Shown piece after piece: positions 1 to 7,668 of a stretch of 13,046 nucleotides of DNA. Within the stretch, counting starts at the first letter, position 1; the number at the start of each line of letters is the position of its first letter. The translations under genes were made by a program, and so were the position numbers. The notes beneath the pieces are model-generated. The model searched no databases, had not been told where the DNA came from, and saw only the letters and a list, made by a program, of their open reading frames with translations. Source of the DNA: Anaerolineae bacterium (GTDB taxonomy: Bacteria > Chloroflexota > Anaerolineae > 4572-78 > J111); the NCBI GenBank assembly GCA_020433835.1, contig JAGRBY010000153.1, positions 1-13,046 of the forward strand, written 5' to 3'.

Positions 1-1
1 T

Positions 2-895
2 CAGGAAAAATTGATCGAACGTCTGCTTATCGGTTTGTTGGCCGATGGTCACGTTTTATTGGAAGGTGTGCCGGGGCTGGCTAAAACGCTGGCGGTTAAT
101 ACGCTGGCTCAAGCCGTGCAAGGGCAATTTCAACGCATTCAGTTTACTCCTGATTTGCTCCCCGCCGATTTAATTGGTACTGAAATTTACAATCCCCGTA
201 CAAACGAATTTACGCCACACCTTGGTCCTATTTTCGCCAACTTTATTTTGGCCGATGAGATCAACCGTGCTCCGGCCAAAGTTCAGAGCGCCTTGTTGGA
301 AGCCATGCAAGAGCGCCAGGTGACCATCAGCAATCAAACCTATCTCCTGCAAGAGCCTTTTTTGGTGCTGGCCACCCAAAACCCCATTGAACAAGAAGGT
401 ACCTATCCACTGCCGGAAGCTCAGGTTGACCGTTTTATGCTGAAAGTGGTGGTGGGATATCCGACTCGGGCTGAAGAGCGCATCATCATGGATCGTATGA
501 CCGGTGCGGAACTGCCGACGGTGCAGCCCATTACCACACCGGAAGAACTGTTGCACGCACGAGAGATTGTGCGTCAAATTTATGTCGATGAGAAGATCAA
601 AGATTACGTTCTTGATTTGATTTTTGCCACCCGTTACCCGGCTCAAAGCGGCCTGACCGACCTTCAGCCGTTAATGAGCTTTGGTGCTTCACCCCGGGCT
701 ACGATTTATCTTATTATGGCCGCCAGGGCGCACGCCTTCTTAAAAGGACGTGGGTTTGTTACGCCGGAAGATATCAAGCAAATCGCCCCCGATATCTTAC
801 GCCATCGTATTGTAATTAGCTACGAAGCTGAGGCGGAAGAGATTACCAGCGCGGATATTGTCCAGCGTATTTTAGACCAAATCGAAGTCCCCTAA
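2..895 (+). CDS. moxR: MoxR-family AAA+ ATPase (5' end outside window)
   Basis: AAA+ ATPase of the MoxR family, a cytoplasmic chaperone-like motor that works with VWA-domain partner proteins. The frame is open to the window edge (Q-E-K precede the first possible start, a TTG at 11), and the family usually runs about 320-330 residues, so roughly 25-35 N-terminal residues lie upstream. Counting from the TTG codon, Walker A is GVPGLAKT (19-26), the family RIQFTPDLLPADLIGTE stretch is at 42-58, Walker B is ILADEINRA (79-87), sensor 1 is ATQNP (121-125) and the sensor 2 region is SFGASPR (223-229). All core ATPase residues are intact. It is followed by DUF58, BatA and BatB genes, the classic MoxR/VWA arrangement. 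The family call is very safe; the substrate of the motor is unknown. Confidence 0.96.
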   Translation, partial: QEKLIERLLIGLLADGHVLLEGVPGLAKTLAVNTLAQAVQGQFQRIQFTPDLLPADLIGTEIYNPRTNEFTPHLGPIFANFILADEINRAPAKVQSALLEAMQERQVTISNQTYLLQEPFLVLATQNPIEQEGTYPLPEAQVDRFMLKVVVGYPTRAEERIIMDRMTGAELPTVQPITTPEELLHAREIVRQIYVDEKIKDYVLDLIFATRYPAQSGLTDLQPLMSFGASPRATIYLIMAARAHAFLKGRGFVTPEDIKQIAPDILRHRIVISYEAEAEEITSADIVQRILDQIEVP

Positions 896-897
896 CA

Positions 898-964
898 AAC
901 GCTGAACAATGAAAGGTGATATGCCGAATTAAAATCGGTCGACCTTATCCTTTCTATCAGCGTT
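898..964. repeat. Nested inverted repeat in the MoxR-DUF58 spacer
   Basis: Three stems nest symmetrically in the 87-base gap. The outer stem is AACGCTGA (898-905) with TCAGCGTT (957-964), a perfect 8 bp. The middle stem is GAAAGG (911-916) with CCTTTC (949-954), a perfect 6 bp. The inner stem is CCGA (924-927) with TCGG (935-938) around a 7-base A/T-rich loop. No T-run follows, so it does not look like a standard terminator. It ends 18 bases before the DUF58 start codon. It could be an RNA processing or stability element between operon segments, a weak attenuator, or a remnant palindromic repeat. Function is inference only. Confidence 0.6.
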
Positions 965-982
965 CATCTGAGAAAATGTGTT

Positions 983-1870
983 ATGTTAACCCAAGAACTC
1001 ATCAAAAAAATCCGCCGCATCGAAATTAGAACGCGCCGGCTGGTCAATACCAGTTTTGCCGGCGAATACCATGCCATTTTTAAGGGACGGGGCATTGAGT
1101 TTGACGAGGTGCGCCCCTATCGACCCGGTGATGAAGTACGGACTATCGATTGGAATGTTACCGCTCGAACCGGTGAATTATTTGTCAAGCGCTATATCGA
1201 AGAGCGGGAGCTAACGGTGATGCTGCTGGTCGATGCCAGTGCATCGGGCCAATTTGGAACCTTCAATCGTTTCAAACGCGAGATCGCGGCAGAGTTAGCG
1301 GCTGTGCTGGCATTTTCAGCCATTTCTAATAATGATAAGGTAGGCTTATTAATATTTACCGACCAAATAGAGCTGTTTATTGCGCCCCGTAAGGGGAAAC
1401 GGCACGTTTTACGCCTGATACGAGATTTGCTGGCGTTTGAACCACAAGGGCGTCGCACAAACCTGAAGTTAGGGTTAGACACGTTAAATCATATGCTTAA
1501 GCGGCACAGCATCATCTTTCTCATATCAGACTTTTTAGCCCCGCCCGATACCTACCGCTCTATTTTGCAGGTGAGCAATCGTCGCCATGATGTTATTGCC
1601 GTAACCTTAACTGACCCGCGTGAGCAGGGATTTCCGGATGTGGGGCTGGTCGCTATCGAAGATGCTGAAACCGGCGAAATGCAGTGGATTGATACCAGCA
1701 ATCGGAAGTGGCGTGAAGAATTCACCGAACGAGTCAACGAGTTACATACAGCCCGCGAGCGTGTTTTTCGAAAGGCTAAAGTCGATCGTATCGAGGTGAC
1801 AACTGACAGCGATTATGTTGTCCCCCTCACCAATTTCTTCGAGCAGCGTGCCAGACGCATACGGCGATAG
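983..1870 (+). CDS. DUF58 / VWA-like protein of the MoxR-Bat operon
   Basis: A 295-residue DUF58 protein with no predicted membrane segment, so probably cytoplasmic and a direct partner of the MoxR ATPase. The family signature GRGIEFDEVRPYRPGDEVR followed by TIDW spans residues 35-57, ending in the near-invariant D56-W57. A VWA-like fold follows, with a metal-site motif D84-A-S86-A-S88, a Thr at T159 in a GRRTN turn and an acidic residue D183 in LISDF. This MIDAS set suggests a divalent-metal binding site. Length matches the short, soluble DUF58 subgroup. The start ATG has only a weak purine stretch (GAGAA at 970-974) upstream. It lies 87 bases after moxR and 7 bases before the next gene. Biochemical function of DUF58 is not established. 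Confidence 0.94.
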   Translation: MLTQELIKKIRRIEIRTRRLVNTSFAGEYHAIFKGRGIEFDEVRPYRPGDEVRTIDWNVTARTGELFVKRYIEERELTVMLLVDASASGQFGTFNRFKREIAAELAAVLAFSAISNNDKVGLLIFTDQIELFIAPRKGKRHVLRLIRDLLAFEPQGRRTNLKLGLDTLNHMLKRHSIIFLISDFLAPPDTYRSILQVSNRRHDVIAVTLTDPREQGFPDVGLVAIEDAETGEMQWIDTSNRKWREEFTERVNELHTARERVFRKAKVDRIEVTTDSDYVVPLTNFFEQRARRIRR

Positions 1871-1877
1871 TCAACCC

Positions 1878-2924
1878 ATGACGATTTCAAAATCCATTCA
1901 TTTAAGATTAATATCCTTGATTGTTATTTTCGTGATAGGGTGGTCATTATCCCTAACCATCGCGACAGCTCAATCTTTCGATGCGAAAGTGAGCTTTTTT
2001 TATGTGCCTTCATCTGAGGATGAATCCTATCACGTTGGCGACCGGATAACGCTGCGGCTGGAGGTTCGCCATCCGGCCGACTCGCAAGTCGATTTGCCCA
2101 GTTTGCCGGAGGGTGAGCCGTGGGGCGATTTTGAAGTGGTTTCCCAGACCGCCGTTGAATCGGCTCGCCGTGGCGATAATGTGGCTATCACCCACAAAGA
2201 TATTGTGGTAACGGTTTTTGAACCGGGCCAATATCAAACCCCTCGCTTGTTAGTTACCCACACCCTAGCCGATGGCTCAACCGAAGAACTGGCTGCTCCC
2301 GTTATTCAACTGGATGTGACGAGTGTGCTGGTTGAAGGCGACTCTGAACTGCGAGACATCAAAGAGCAGGCCTCGCTGCCCGTGCCGCCGATTTGGCCGT
2401 GGGTATTGCTATCGATTTTGGTGGCGCTGCCGGTGGCCGGTCTTATTGCGGCCGGTGGCTTTTGGTTATACCATCGCTTTAAGCGGCGAGGTGACATCAT
2501 TGATATGCCCCTGCCCGTGCCGGTTGACACGCGCCCGCCGGAAGTTATCGCCTATGCCGAATTGGATAGAATTGAGGCTTTGAATTTGCCGGCCAAGGAA
2601 CAGTATAAAGAACATTATACCCTTGTGACCGAATGTTTGCGGCGCTATATTGAGGGGCGCTATCAGATTCCCGCTCTGGAACGGACGACGGATGAACTCC
2701 GCCGCACGTTGCTGCCGACATCGGCCATTAAAGATGAACGGCGAAGATTTATAGAGATTTTTTCTGATAGTGATCTTGTGAAGTTTGCCCGTTTTCGGCC
2801 CACGCTTGGCGATGCCTACGAAATCATTCGTAAAGCCCGCCGGTTGGTGCAAGTCACCACGCCGGTTCCCGAACCCCCTGCCGATAAAACGCCCCAAAAA
2901 GAAACGGAGGAGATGGCGACATGA
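1878..2924 (+). CDS. Short BatD-like / DUF4381-like exported membrane protein
   Basis: 348 residues. I chose the ATG at 1878 because it follows the DUF58 stop by 7 bases and gives a clean N-terminal signal peptide (hydrophobic about 11-28, likely cleavage after ATA at 29-31). An in-frame ATG at 1815 would instead prefix 21 Ser/Pro-rich residues overlapping DUF58. After the signal come a beta-rich extracytoplasmic region (about 33-165), one membrane helix (about 173-199, starting WPWVLLSILVALP) and a cytoplasmic alpha-helical tail (about 220-330) with a DSDLVKFARF motif. Signal, Ig-like ectodomain, single helix and helical tail is the plan of BatD, but this protein is much shorter. Genes at this operon position are often labelled DUF4381 or hypothetical. 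Its stop overlaps the batA start (ATGA). The architecture is seen directly; the family name is tentative. Confidence 0.75.
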   Translation: MTISKSIHLRLISLIVIFVIGWSLSLTIATAQSFDAKVSFFYVPSSEDESYHVGDRITLRLEVRHPADSQVDLPSLPEGEPWGDFEVVSQTAVESARRGDNVAITHKDIVVTVFEPGQYQTPRLLVTHTLADGSTEELAAPVIQLDVTSVLVEGDSELRDIKEQASLPVPPIWPWVLLSILVALPVAGLIAAGGFWLYHRFKRRGDIIDMPLPVPVDTRPPEVIAYAELDRIEALNLPAKEQYKEHYTLVTECLRRYIEGRYQIPALERTTDELRRTLLPTSAIKDERRRFIEIFSDSDLVKFARFRPTLGDAYEIIRKARRLVQVTTPVPEPPADKTPQKETEEMAT

Positions 2925-3913
2925 TTTTTCGTTTTGCCTCGCCTTGGTTACTTTTATTGCTGCTTATTCCGTTGGGAATTGTGATTCAGCGTATTAGAAG
3001 CCGCTCTCAACTTACGGTTTCAACCTTGCAATATTCTGATTTGCGGCTGACAACACATCTGGCTCCTTCTATTCGCCAGCGTCTTCGCTTTATTTTGCCG
3101 GTTTTGCGTTTAATCGCCTTAATTTTGTTGATTGTGGCCGTGGCCCGCCCTCAGTCGGGGAGTGCCCGTGAGCTTATCTCGGGCGAGGGTGTCGATATCG
3201 GCATCGTGCTGGATATTTCCGGCAGTATGGCCGCGCTCGATTTTGACCCCAACCGTCTGGGTGCCGCCAAGAGCGTCATCCACGATTTTATCGACAATCG
3301 CCAGTATGATCGCATTGGTTTGGTGATTTTTGCAACCGAAGCCTTTAGTCAGGTGCCTCCTACATTGGATTACGATGTCCTTAAGCGTATTCTGGACCAA
3401 ACCCAGGTATCATGGGATATTGGCTTAGACAGCGGCACGGCTATCGGTTTGGGGTTGGCCAATGGGGCCAATATGCTGCGTGACTCCGAAGCCGAGAGTC
3501 GGGTGATTATTTTGCTTACCGATGGTGCCAATAACTCGGGCCAGATCGATCCGTTGACGGCTGCTGAAATCGCCAAGGCCTTGGATATTCGCGTTTATAC
3601 CATTGGCGCGGCCCGCCCCGGCCCGGCGGCACTTCCTTTTCCGGATGGGCGCATTGAGTATCGGGATTCGGAAATCGACGAAGAAACTTTAAAGGAGATC
3701 GCCGATATCACCGGCGGCCTTTATTTTAGGGCTGAAGATGAAGTGGGTCTCCAAGAAATTTATGATACAATTAACGAACTGGAACGGTCGCATGTGGAAA
3801 TACGAACTTTCACGCGTTACAATGAACTGGCTATCTGGTTTGTTATTCCGGCAGCAGCCTTGTTAATCTTTGAGGCGCTTTTGCGCCGAACCTTACTCCG
3901 TAAGATACCGTAA
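2921..3913 (+). CDS. batA: BatA: membrane-anchored VWA protein
   Basis: 330 residues, the usual BatA size. Two N-terminal membrane helices (about 8-22 and 57-75) are followed by the conserved ARPQSG turn, a VWA domain (about 91-285) and a C-terminal membrane helix (about 309-324). The MIDAS metal site looks complete: D98-I-S100-G-S102, T173 in DSGTAIG and D201 in LLTDG. The start codon shares an ATGA overlap with the upstream gene, and a strong GGAGG ribosome site lies at 2906-2910. BatA is expected to form a membrane complex with BatB and the other Bat proteins and to be a target of the MoxR ATPase. BatA versus BatB is assigned from order (first of the two VWA genes) and from the GEGVDIGIVLDISGSM stretch. 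Confidence 0.93.
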   Translation: MIFRFASPWLLLLLLIPLGIVIQRIRSRSQLTVSTLQYSDLRLTTHLAPSIRQRLRFILPVLRLIALILLIVAVARPQSGSARELISGEGVDIGIVLDISGSMAALDFDPNRLGAAKSVIHDFIDNRQYDRIGLVIFATEAFSQVPPTLDYDVLKRILDQTQVSWDIGLDSGTAIGLGLANGANMLRDSEAESRVIILLTDGANNSGQIDPLTAAEIAKALDIRVYTIGAARPGPAALPFPDGRIEYRDSEIDEETLKEIADITGGLYFRAEDEVGLQEIYDTINELERSHVEIRTFTRYNELAIWFVIPAAALLIFEALLRRTLLRKIP

Positions 3914-3916
3914 CTT

Positions 3917-4981
3917 ATGCTAAGAATCTTTGCTGAACCCGTATATTTGTGGTGTTTTGTCCCGCTGCTGCTCTTTGGCGGGTTGCTGTACTTTTTGGCG
4001 AAACGCAGTGAGCGATCGCTGGCCCGGCTGGGTACTCCGGAGTTGATCAAAAAGCTGAGCGCCAGTGTCAACTGGAAAGGGCGTCGCTGGCAGAATCGGT
4101 TGTGGTTTATTGCGCTTATTTTCTTGGTTCTGGCCCTGGCTCGACCCCGCTGGGGCAGCCAGGTTGAATATGTCGAGCGGCGTGGTGTTGAAATTATGGT
4201 CGCCCTCGATGTGTCGGAAAGTATGATGGCCGAGGATTTTAAGCCCAATCGTTTGGCTCGGGCTAAGTTGGAAATTTCAGAGCTGATGGATCGTCTCGAT
4301 GGGAATGAACTGGGGTTGGTTCTCTTTTCCGGCGCAGCTTTTGTTCAATTTCCTCTAACCTCTGATTTCGCTACAGCCCGAACCTTTCTTGAGTCTGCTT
4401 ATCCCGGCATCATCTCCAGACCCGGCACGGATATCGCCGAAGCCATCCAGGTGGCCAGAAATGGCTTTAATGAAGAACGAGCCACGCAAAAAGTCATCGT
4501 CATGCTAACCGACGGCGAAAACCATCGTACCGATGTTTTAGGTGCTGCCCAAGAGGCTGCTGACCAGGGCATTATCATTTTTACCGTTGGTTTTGGCTCT
4601 CCCGATGGTGAGCCGATTCCGCAGTACGATCACCTTGGTAATCTGATCGAGTATAAAAAAGATAGCAGCGGCAATACAGTTTTGTCTCATTTGGATGAAA
4701 CAACGTTACAGGAGATAGCCGCCATCACTTCAGGTGCCTATTTTCGCGCCGCCGCCGACGGTCGAGAGGTGGGTTTTTTGATCGATGCGATCAATCGGCT
4801 GCAAACCAGCGAGTTAGAAAGCCGGTTTGAAACCCGTGGCATTGAACGGTTTCAATGGTTTTTAGGCATTGCGGTGATGGCGCTCATTATCTATGAACTT
4901 ATTCCGGATCGGGTGCGACCCAAAAGAGCACCTGCTAAGGCCAAAGGATTGCCGGAAAGCCGGGCCGAGCAGCCGACATAA
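3917..4981 (+). CDS. batB: BatB: membrane-anchored VWA protein
   Basis: 354 residues and a clear paralogue of BatA. An N-terminal helix (about 9-27) and a second helix (about 62-74) lead into LALARPRWG, then the VWA domain (about 91-295) and a C-terminal membrane helix (about 313-330), with a basic tail of about 24 residues. The MIDAS set is D98-V-S100-E-S102, T171 in RPGTD and D199 in MLTDGEN; the first Asp falls at the same residue number as in BatA. It starts 3 bases after the batA stop with no convincing Shine-Dalgarno sequence, so translation is probably coupled. The VWA segment around 223-262 carries a loop with PDGEPIPQYDHLGN, typical of BatB. Confidence in the family is high; the partner of the metal site is unknown. 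Confidence 0.93.
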   Translation: MLRIFAEPVYLWCFVPLLLFGGLLYFLAKRSERSLARLGTPELIKKLSASVNWKGRRWQNRLWFIALIFLVLALARPRWGSQVEYVERRGVEIMVALDVSESMMAEDFKPNRLARAKLEISELMDRLDGNELGLVLFSGAAFVQFPLTSDFATARTFLESAYPGIISRPGTDIAEAIQVARNGFNEERATQKVIVMLTDGENHRTDVLGAAQEAADQGIIIFTVGFGSPDGEPIPQYDHLGNLIEYKKDSSGNTVLSHLDETTLQEIAAITSGAYFRAAADGREVGFLIDAINRLQTSELESRFETRGIERFQWFLGIAVMALIIYELIPDRVRPKRAPAKAKGLPESRAEQPT

Positions 4982-5016
4982 TCGGTTATAAAGCAGATAC
5001 GCACAAGGCGTGAGCA

Positions 5017-5808
5017 ATGAAATCGAAACTTTATATAACCCTATTACTTCTCTATTTGATACTATTGACGGCTTGCGGTTCGCCGGCAGCCCGCTATAAT
5101 AACGATGGTAATGAGGCGTTTGACGAGAACAACTACACCAAGGCGCTGGAAAACTATACCGCTGCCAAGCAGGAAGATCCTGATTTGGCCGAACCCTACT
5201 ATAATTCCGGTAATACCTACTACCGCCAAGGGCAGTACGAATCAGCCGAAATGCAAACGAAGCAATCGCTGCGGTCAACGGAAGAGGGTGAAAAACAGGA
5301 GTTGGCCCAGAATTCTTATTACAATTTAGGCAATAGCTTTTTTCAAACGGAGCAGTGGGAAGAGGCTATCGATGCTTATAAAGAGGCATTGCGCTTGAAT
5401 CCTGATGATGAAGATGCCAAATACAATCTTGAGTTGGCCCTGAAAAATTTGGAGGAAGAGCAGCAACAACAGCAGCAGAGTGGTGGCGGTGGTCAACCTC
5501 CGCCGCCGCAAGGTGGGGAACAGCCGCCAAACAACCAGGGTGACCAACAAGGTGAAGAACCCAACCAAGGGCAAAACGGTGACCAAGAGCAAGATGGTGG
5601 GGGTGGCCAACCCGAACAAGATGAAAATGGTGACTCTGGTTCTCAGCCCGATGAGCAGCAGAATAACAACGGCAGCGGTCAGCGAGGGTTAACACCTGAA
5701 GAGGCCGAACAACTGCTCGACGCTTTGGGTCAAGATAGCCAAACCCTACAGGAAAGACTACAAGAAGGCTTTTTTGCACCTGGGTTACCACCTACCGAAG
5801 ATTGGTAA
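5017..5808 (+). CDS. batC: BatC: TPR lipoprotein with Gln/Gly-rich linker
   Basis: 263 residues. The N-terminus is a lipoprotein signal: a hydrophobic run at 5-17, then a lipobox LTAC with the modified Cys at C20. Three TPR units follow (about 25-56, 58-91 and 98-131), the last ending in the EALRLNPDDEDAKYNL pattern usual in Bat TPR proteins. Residues 149-222 are a low-complexity Gln/Gly/Pro/Asn/Glu linker, very hydrophilic and probably disordered. The C-terminal piece at 224-250 (LTPEEAEQLLDALGQD) is a conserved helix seen in BatC-type proteins. The ATG has an AAGG ribosome site at 5005-5008. It lies 35 bases after batB and 45 before batD. By inference it is a membrane-attached scaffold for BatA/BatB. 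Confidence 0.88.
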   Translation: MKSKLYITLLLLYLILLTACGSPAARYNNDGNEAFDENNYTKALENYTAAKQEDPDLAEPYYNSGNTYYRQGQYESAEMQTKQSLRSTEEGEKQELAQNSYYNLGNSFFQTEQWEEAIDAYKEALRLNPDDEDAKYNLELALKNLEEEQQQQQQSGGGGQPPPPQGGEQPPNNQGDQQGEEPNQGQNGDQEQDGGGGQPEQDENGDSGSQPDEQQNNNGSGQRGLTPEEAEQLLDALGQDSQTLQERLQEGFFAPGLPPTEDW

Positions 5809-5830
5809 AGCATTAAAGTACAGTGATCTA

Positions 5831-5857
5831 ATGATGAAAAAGCAATCTCTTTCATGA
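5831..5857 (+). other. Possible 8-codon mini-ORF overlapping the batD start
   Basis: An ATG-ATG pair opens a reading frame of eight codons (M-M-K-K-Q-S-L-S) whose TGA overlaps the batD ATG in an ATGA arrangement at 5854-5857. Such overlap can couple translation, and batD has no clear Shine-Dalgarno sequence of its own. The mini-ORF has none either, so chance is quite possible. Confidence 0.2.
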
Positions 5858-7668
5858 ACTATCGGCTATTTTACAATTCCAATTCTCGTAGAAAATCAAC
5901 TACGTATGCACTGATTGCATTCTTTTGCCTTTTACTTTCTGTTAGTCTGCCCCCTTCACTCGCACAGGCGCAAGCACCTATTACCGCGCGGGTCGACCGG
6001 AACACGTTAACCATCGATGAACAGGTGGTTCTTAATGTCACCGTAACCGGTGACTTCCTCAAAATTCCACAACCGGATTTAACCAACATCGGCCCCTTTA
6101 TTGTGGTTAGCAGCAGCACTTCAACCCAGGTTAGCATTGTAAATGGGCAAATGACTTCGCAAAGTGTTTTTATTTATCACTTACAACCCTTACAAGAAGG
6201 GACATTGGAAGTTGGTGCCATTGGAGTTAATATCGACGGTCTGCTCTATCAAACGGATCCGATTCCGCTTGAAGTCCTTGCCAGTGGCAGCCCGGTTGTG
6301 CCGCAAAGCCAAAGTAGTCCCAACTCAGATACGCCATCTGTTCGGCCTGGTGAGGAATTTTTTGTAATAGCCGATGTCGATAACCCTAACCCTTATCTTG
6401 GCCAACAGATTGTTTACACCTTTCGCATCTACCAGGCACTGGGCTTTCCGCCCGGTCAGCCTGATTATACGCCGCCCTCGTTCACCGATTTCTGGAGCCA
6501 CGAAATTGTTGCTCCCAGCCATTACACCGTCGACTTAAACGGCATTGGGTATACGGTTACGGAAATTATGACGGCGCTCTTCCCCGCCAATTTAGGTTCC
6601 ATCACCATTGAACCGGCCAGCCTGGTTATTCCCGGCGGTCTGCTCAGCCCCGATATTCGCCTAGAAGCCGAACCCGTTCAGGTTGAGGTAAAACCGCTGC
6701 CAGAACAGGGAAAACCGGAAAATTTCAGTGGTGCCGTTGGTCAGTATAACATTCGCGCCACATTGAGCGAGTCACAAGTAGTGATCAATAACCCGGTAAC
6801 CCTTCTGATCGAAATTGAAGGGATAGGCAATATTCAAACCTTGGCCGAACCGCCTCTGCCGGAAATGGCAGAATGGCGGCTGTTTGAGACAAAATCGTTC
6901 TCAGATATCAACACCGAAAACGGCAAAGTTGGCGGTACCCGTACTTTTGAACGATTGGTCGTTCCCGGCCAGACCGGTGAGTTGACGTTTGAGCCGATTA
7001 GCTTCAGCTACTACGACCCCGAAGCACAAGTCTACCGCACTATCAGCACCGAACCTCTTGGCATCACGGTTTTACCGGACGACTCACAGCCCGCCTTACC
7101 AACAGTTGTTGATTTTAACAACAGCCAAGAAGAGGCAATGAACGTGATAACGTCCGATATCCGGCATATTAAACCGGTACCGTCCTCGTTACGTATTGGT
7201 GCGGCATTATCGGGGCTGGGGCAGGTCGTTTACTGGGCCGGTTGGATTTTACCGCTGTTTATTGTAGCGGCTGTCCAAATATGGCAGCATCGCCGCGAAC
7301 GGCTGCAAAAAGACCCGGCTTTTGCGCGCGATCAACGGGCCAAGCGGCAGGCGTTTAGTACGCTCAACGAAGTTCAATCGGCTGACTCAAAAGAGCGGGC
7401 TTCGGCTGCGGGGCGTGCTTTATTAAACTATCTTTCCGATAAACTTAACAAGCCGACAAGCGGTCTGACCACCGCCGGACTGCTGCAACTGCTGCGTCAG
7501 TCGCGTCTGCAAACGCGACAGATCGAGCGCATTGAGGCGCTGCTAAACCAGATCGATATTGGACGCTTTGCTCCTATCTCAGCCGGTGATGCGGAGTCGA
7601 TTACAGAGGAAACGCGCCAACTGATAGACGATCTTGAAAAATCATTTAATCGGCGGCGTAAACGATGA
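5854..7668 (+). CDS. batD: BatD: large exported beta-domain membrane protein
   Basis: 604 residues, in the normal BatD range. The N-terminus has an n-region with RRK (12-14), a hydrophobic core (about 18-31) and a cleavage region AQAQA (37-41). A long extracytoplasmic part follows (about 42-457), made of repeated Ig-like beta units: ARVDRNTLTIDEQVVLNVTV near the start and later an ATLSESQVVINNPVTLLIEI unit that mirrors it. One membrane helix lies at about 458-477, then a charged, helical cytoplasmic tail of about 127 residues. This is the canonical BatD layout (Pfam BatD family by recall). The batE start overlaps its stop (ATGA). BatD probably presents the main external surface of the Bat complex; no ligand is known. 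Confidence 0.9.
   Translation: MNYRLFYNSNSRRKSTTYALIAFFCLLLSVSLPPSLAQAQAPITARVDRNTLTIDEQVVLNVTVTGDFLKIPQPDLTNIGPFIVVSSSTSTQVSIVNGQMTSQSVFIYHLQPLQEGTLEVGAIGVNIDGLLYQTDPIPLEVLASGSPVVPQSQSSPNSDTPSVRPGEEFFVIADVDNPNPYLGQQIVYTFRIYQALGFPPGQPDYTPPSFTDFWSHEIVAPSHYTVDLNGIGYTVTEIMTALFPANLGSITIEPASLVIPGGLLSPDIRLEAEPVQVEVKPLPEQGKPENFSGAVGQYNIRATLSESQVVINNPVTLLIEIEGIGNIQTLAEPPLPEMAEWRLFETKSFSDINTENGKVGGTRTFERLVVPGQTGELTFEPISFSYYDPEAQVYRTISTEPLGITVLPDDSQPALPTVVDFNNSQEEAMNVITSDIRHIKPVPSSLRIGAALSGLGQVVYWAGWILPLFIVAAVQIWQHRRERLQKDPAFARDQRAKRQAFSTLNEVQSADSKERASAAGRALLNYLSDKLNKPTSGLTTAGLLQLLRQSRLQTRQIERIEALLNQIDIGRFAPISAGDAESITEETRQLIDDLEKSFNRRRKR

Noticed and set aside
11..13. TTG as the moxR start codon
   Set aside because: The frame is open to the window edge, and the family has about 25-35 further N-terminal residues, so the true start is upstream.
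170..646. 158-codon open frame on the - strand inside moxR
   Set aside because: Antisense to a strongly conserved AAA+ gene, with no recognisable domain and a composition explained by the opposite strand.
1815..1877. N-terminal extension of the short BatD-like protein from the ATG at 1815
   Set aside because: It would put 21 Ser/Pro-rich residues before a good signal peptide, overlapping the DUF58 end; the ATG at 1878 fits better.
2466..2897. 143-codon - strand frame inside the short BatD-like gene
   Set aside because: Shadow of the real gene; no ribosome site or recognisable motif.
3817..4248. 143-codon - strand frame across the batA-batB junction
   Set aside because: Antisense to two conserved VWA genes, low-information Ser/Lys-rich product, no domain.
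5366..5791. Antisense and alternative frames over the batC Gln/Gly-rich linker
   Set aside because: They arise from the repetitive CAA/GGT-rich codons of the low-complexity linker.
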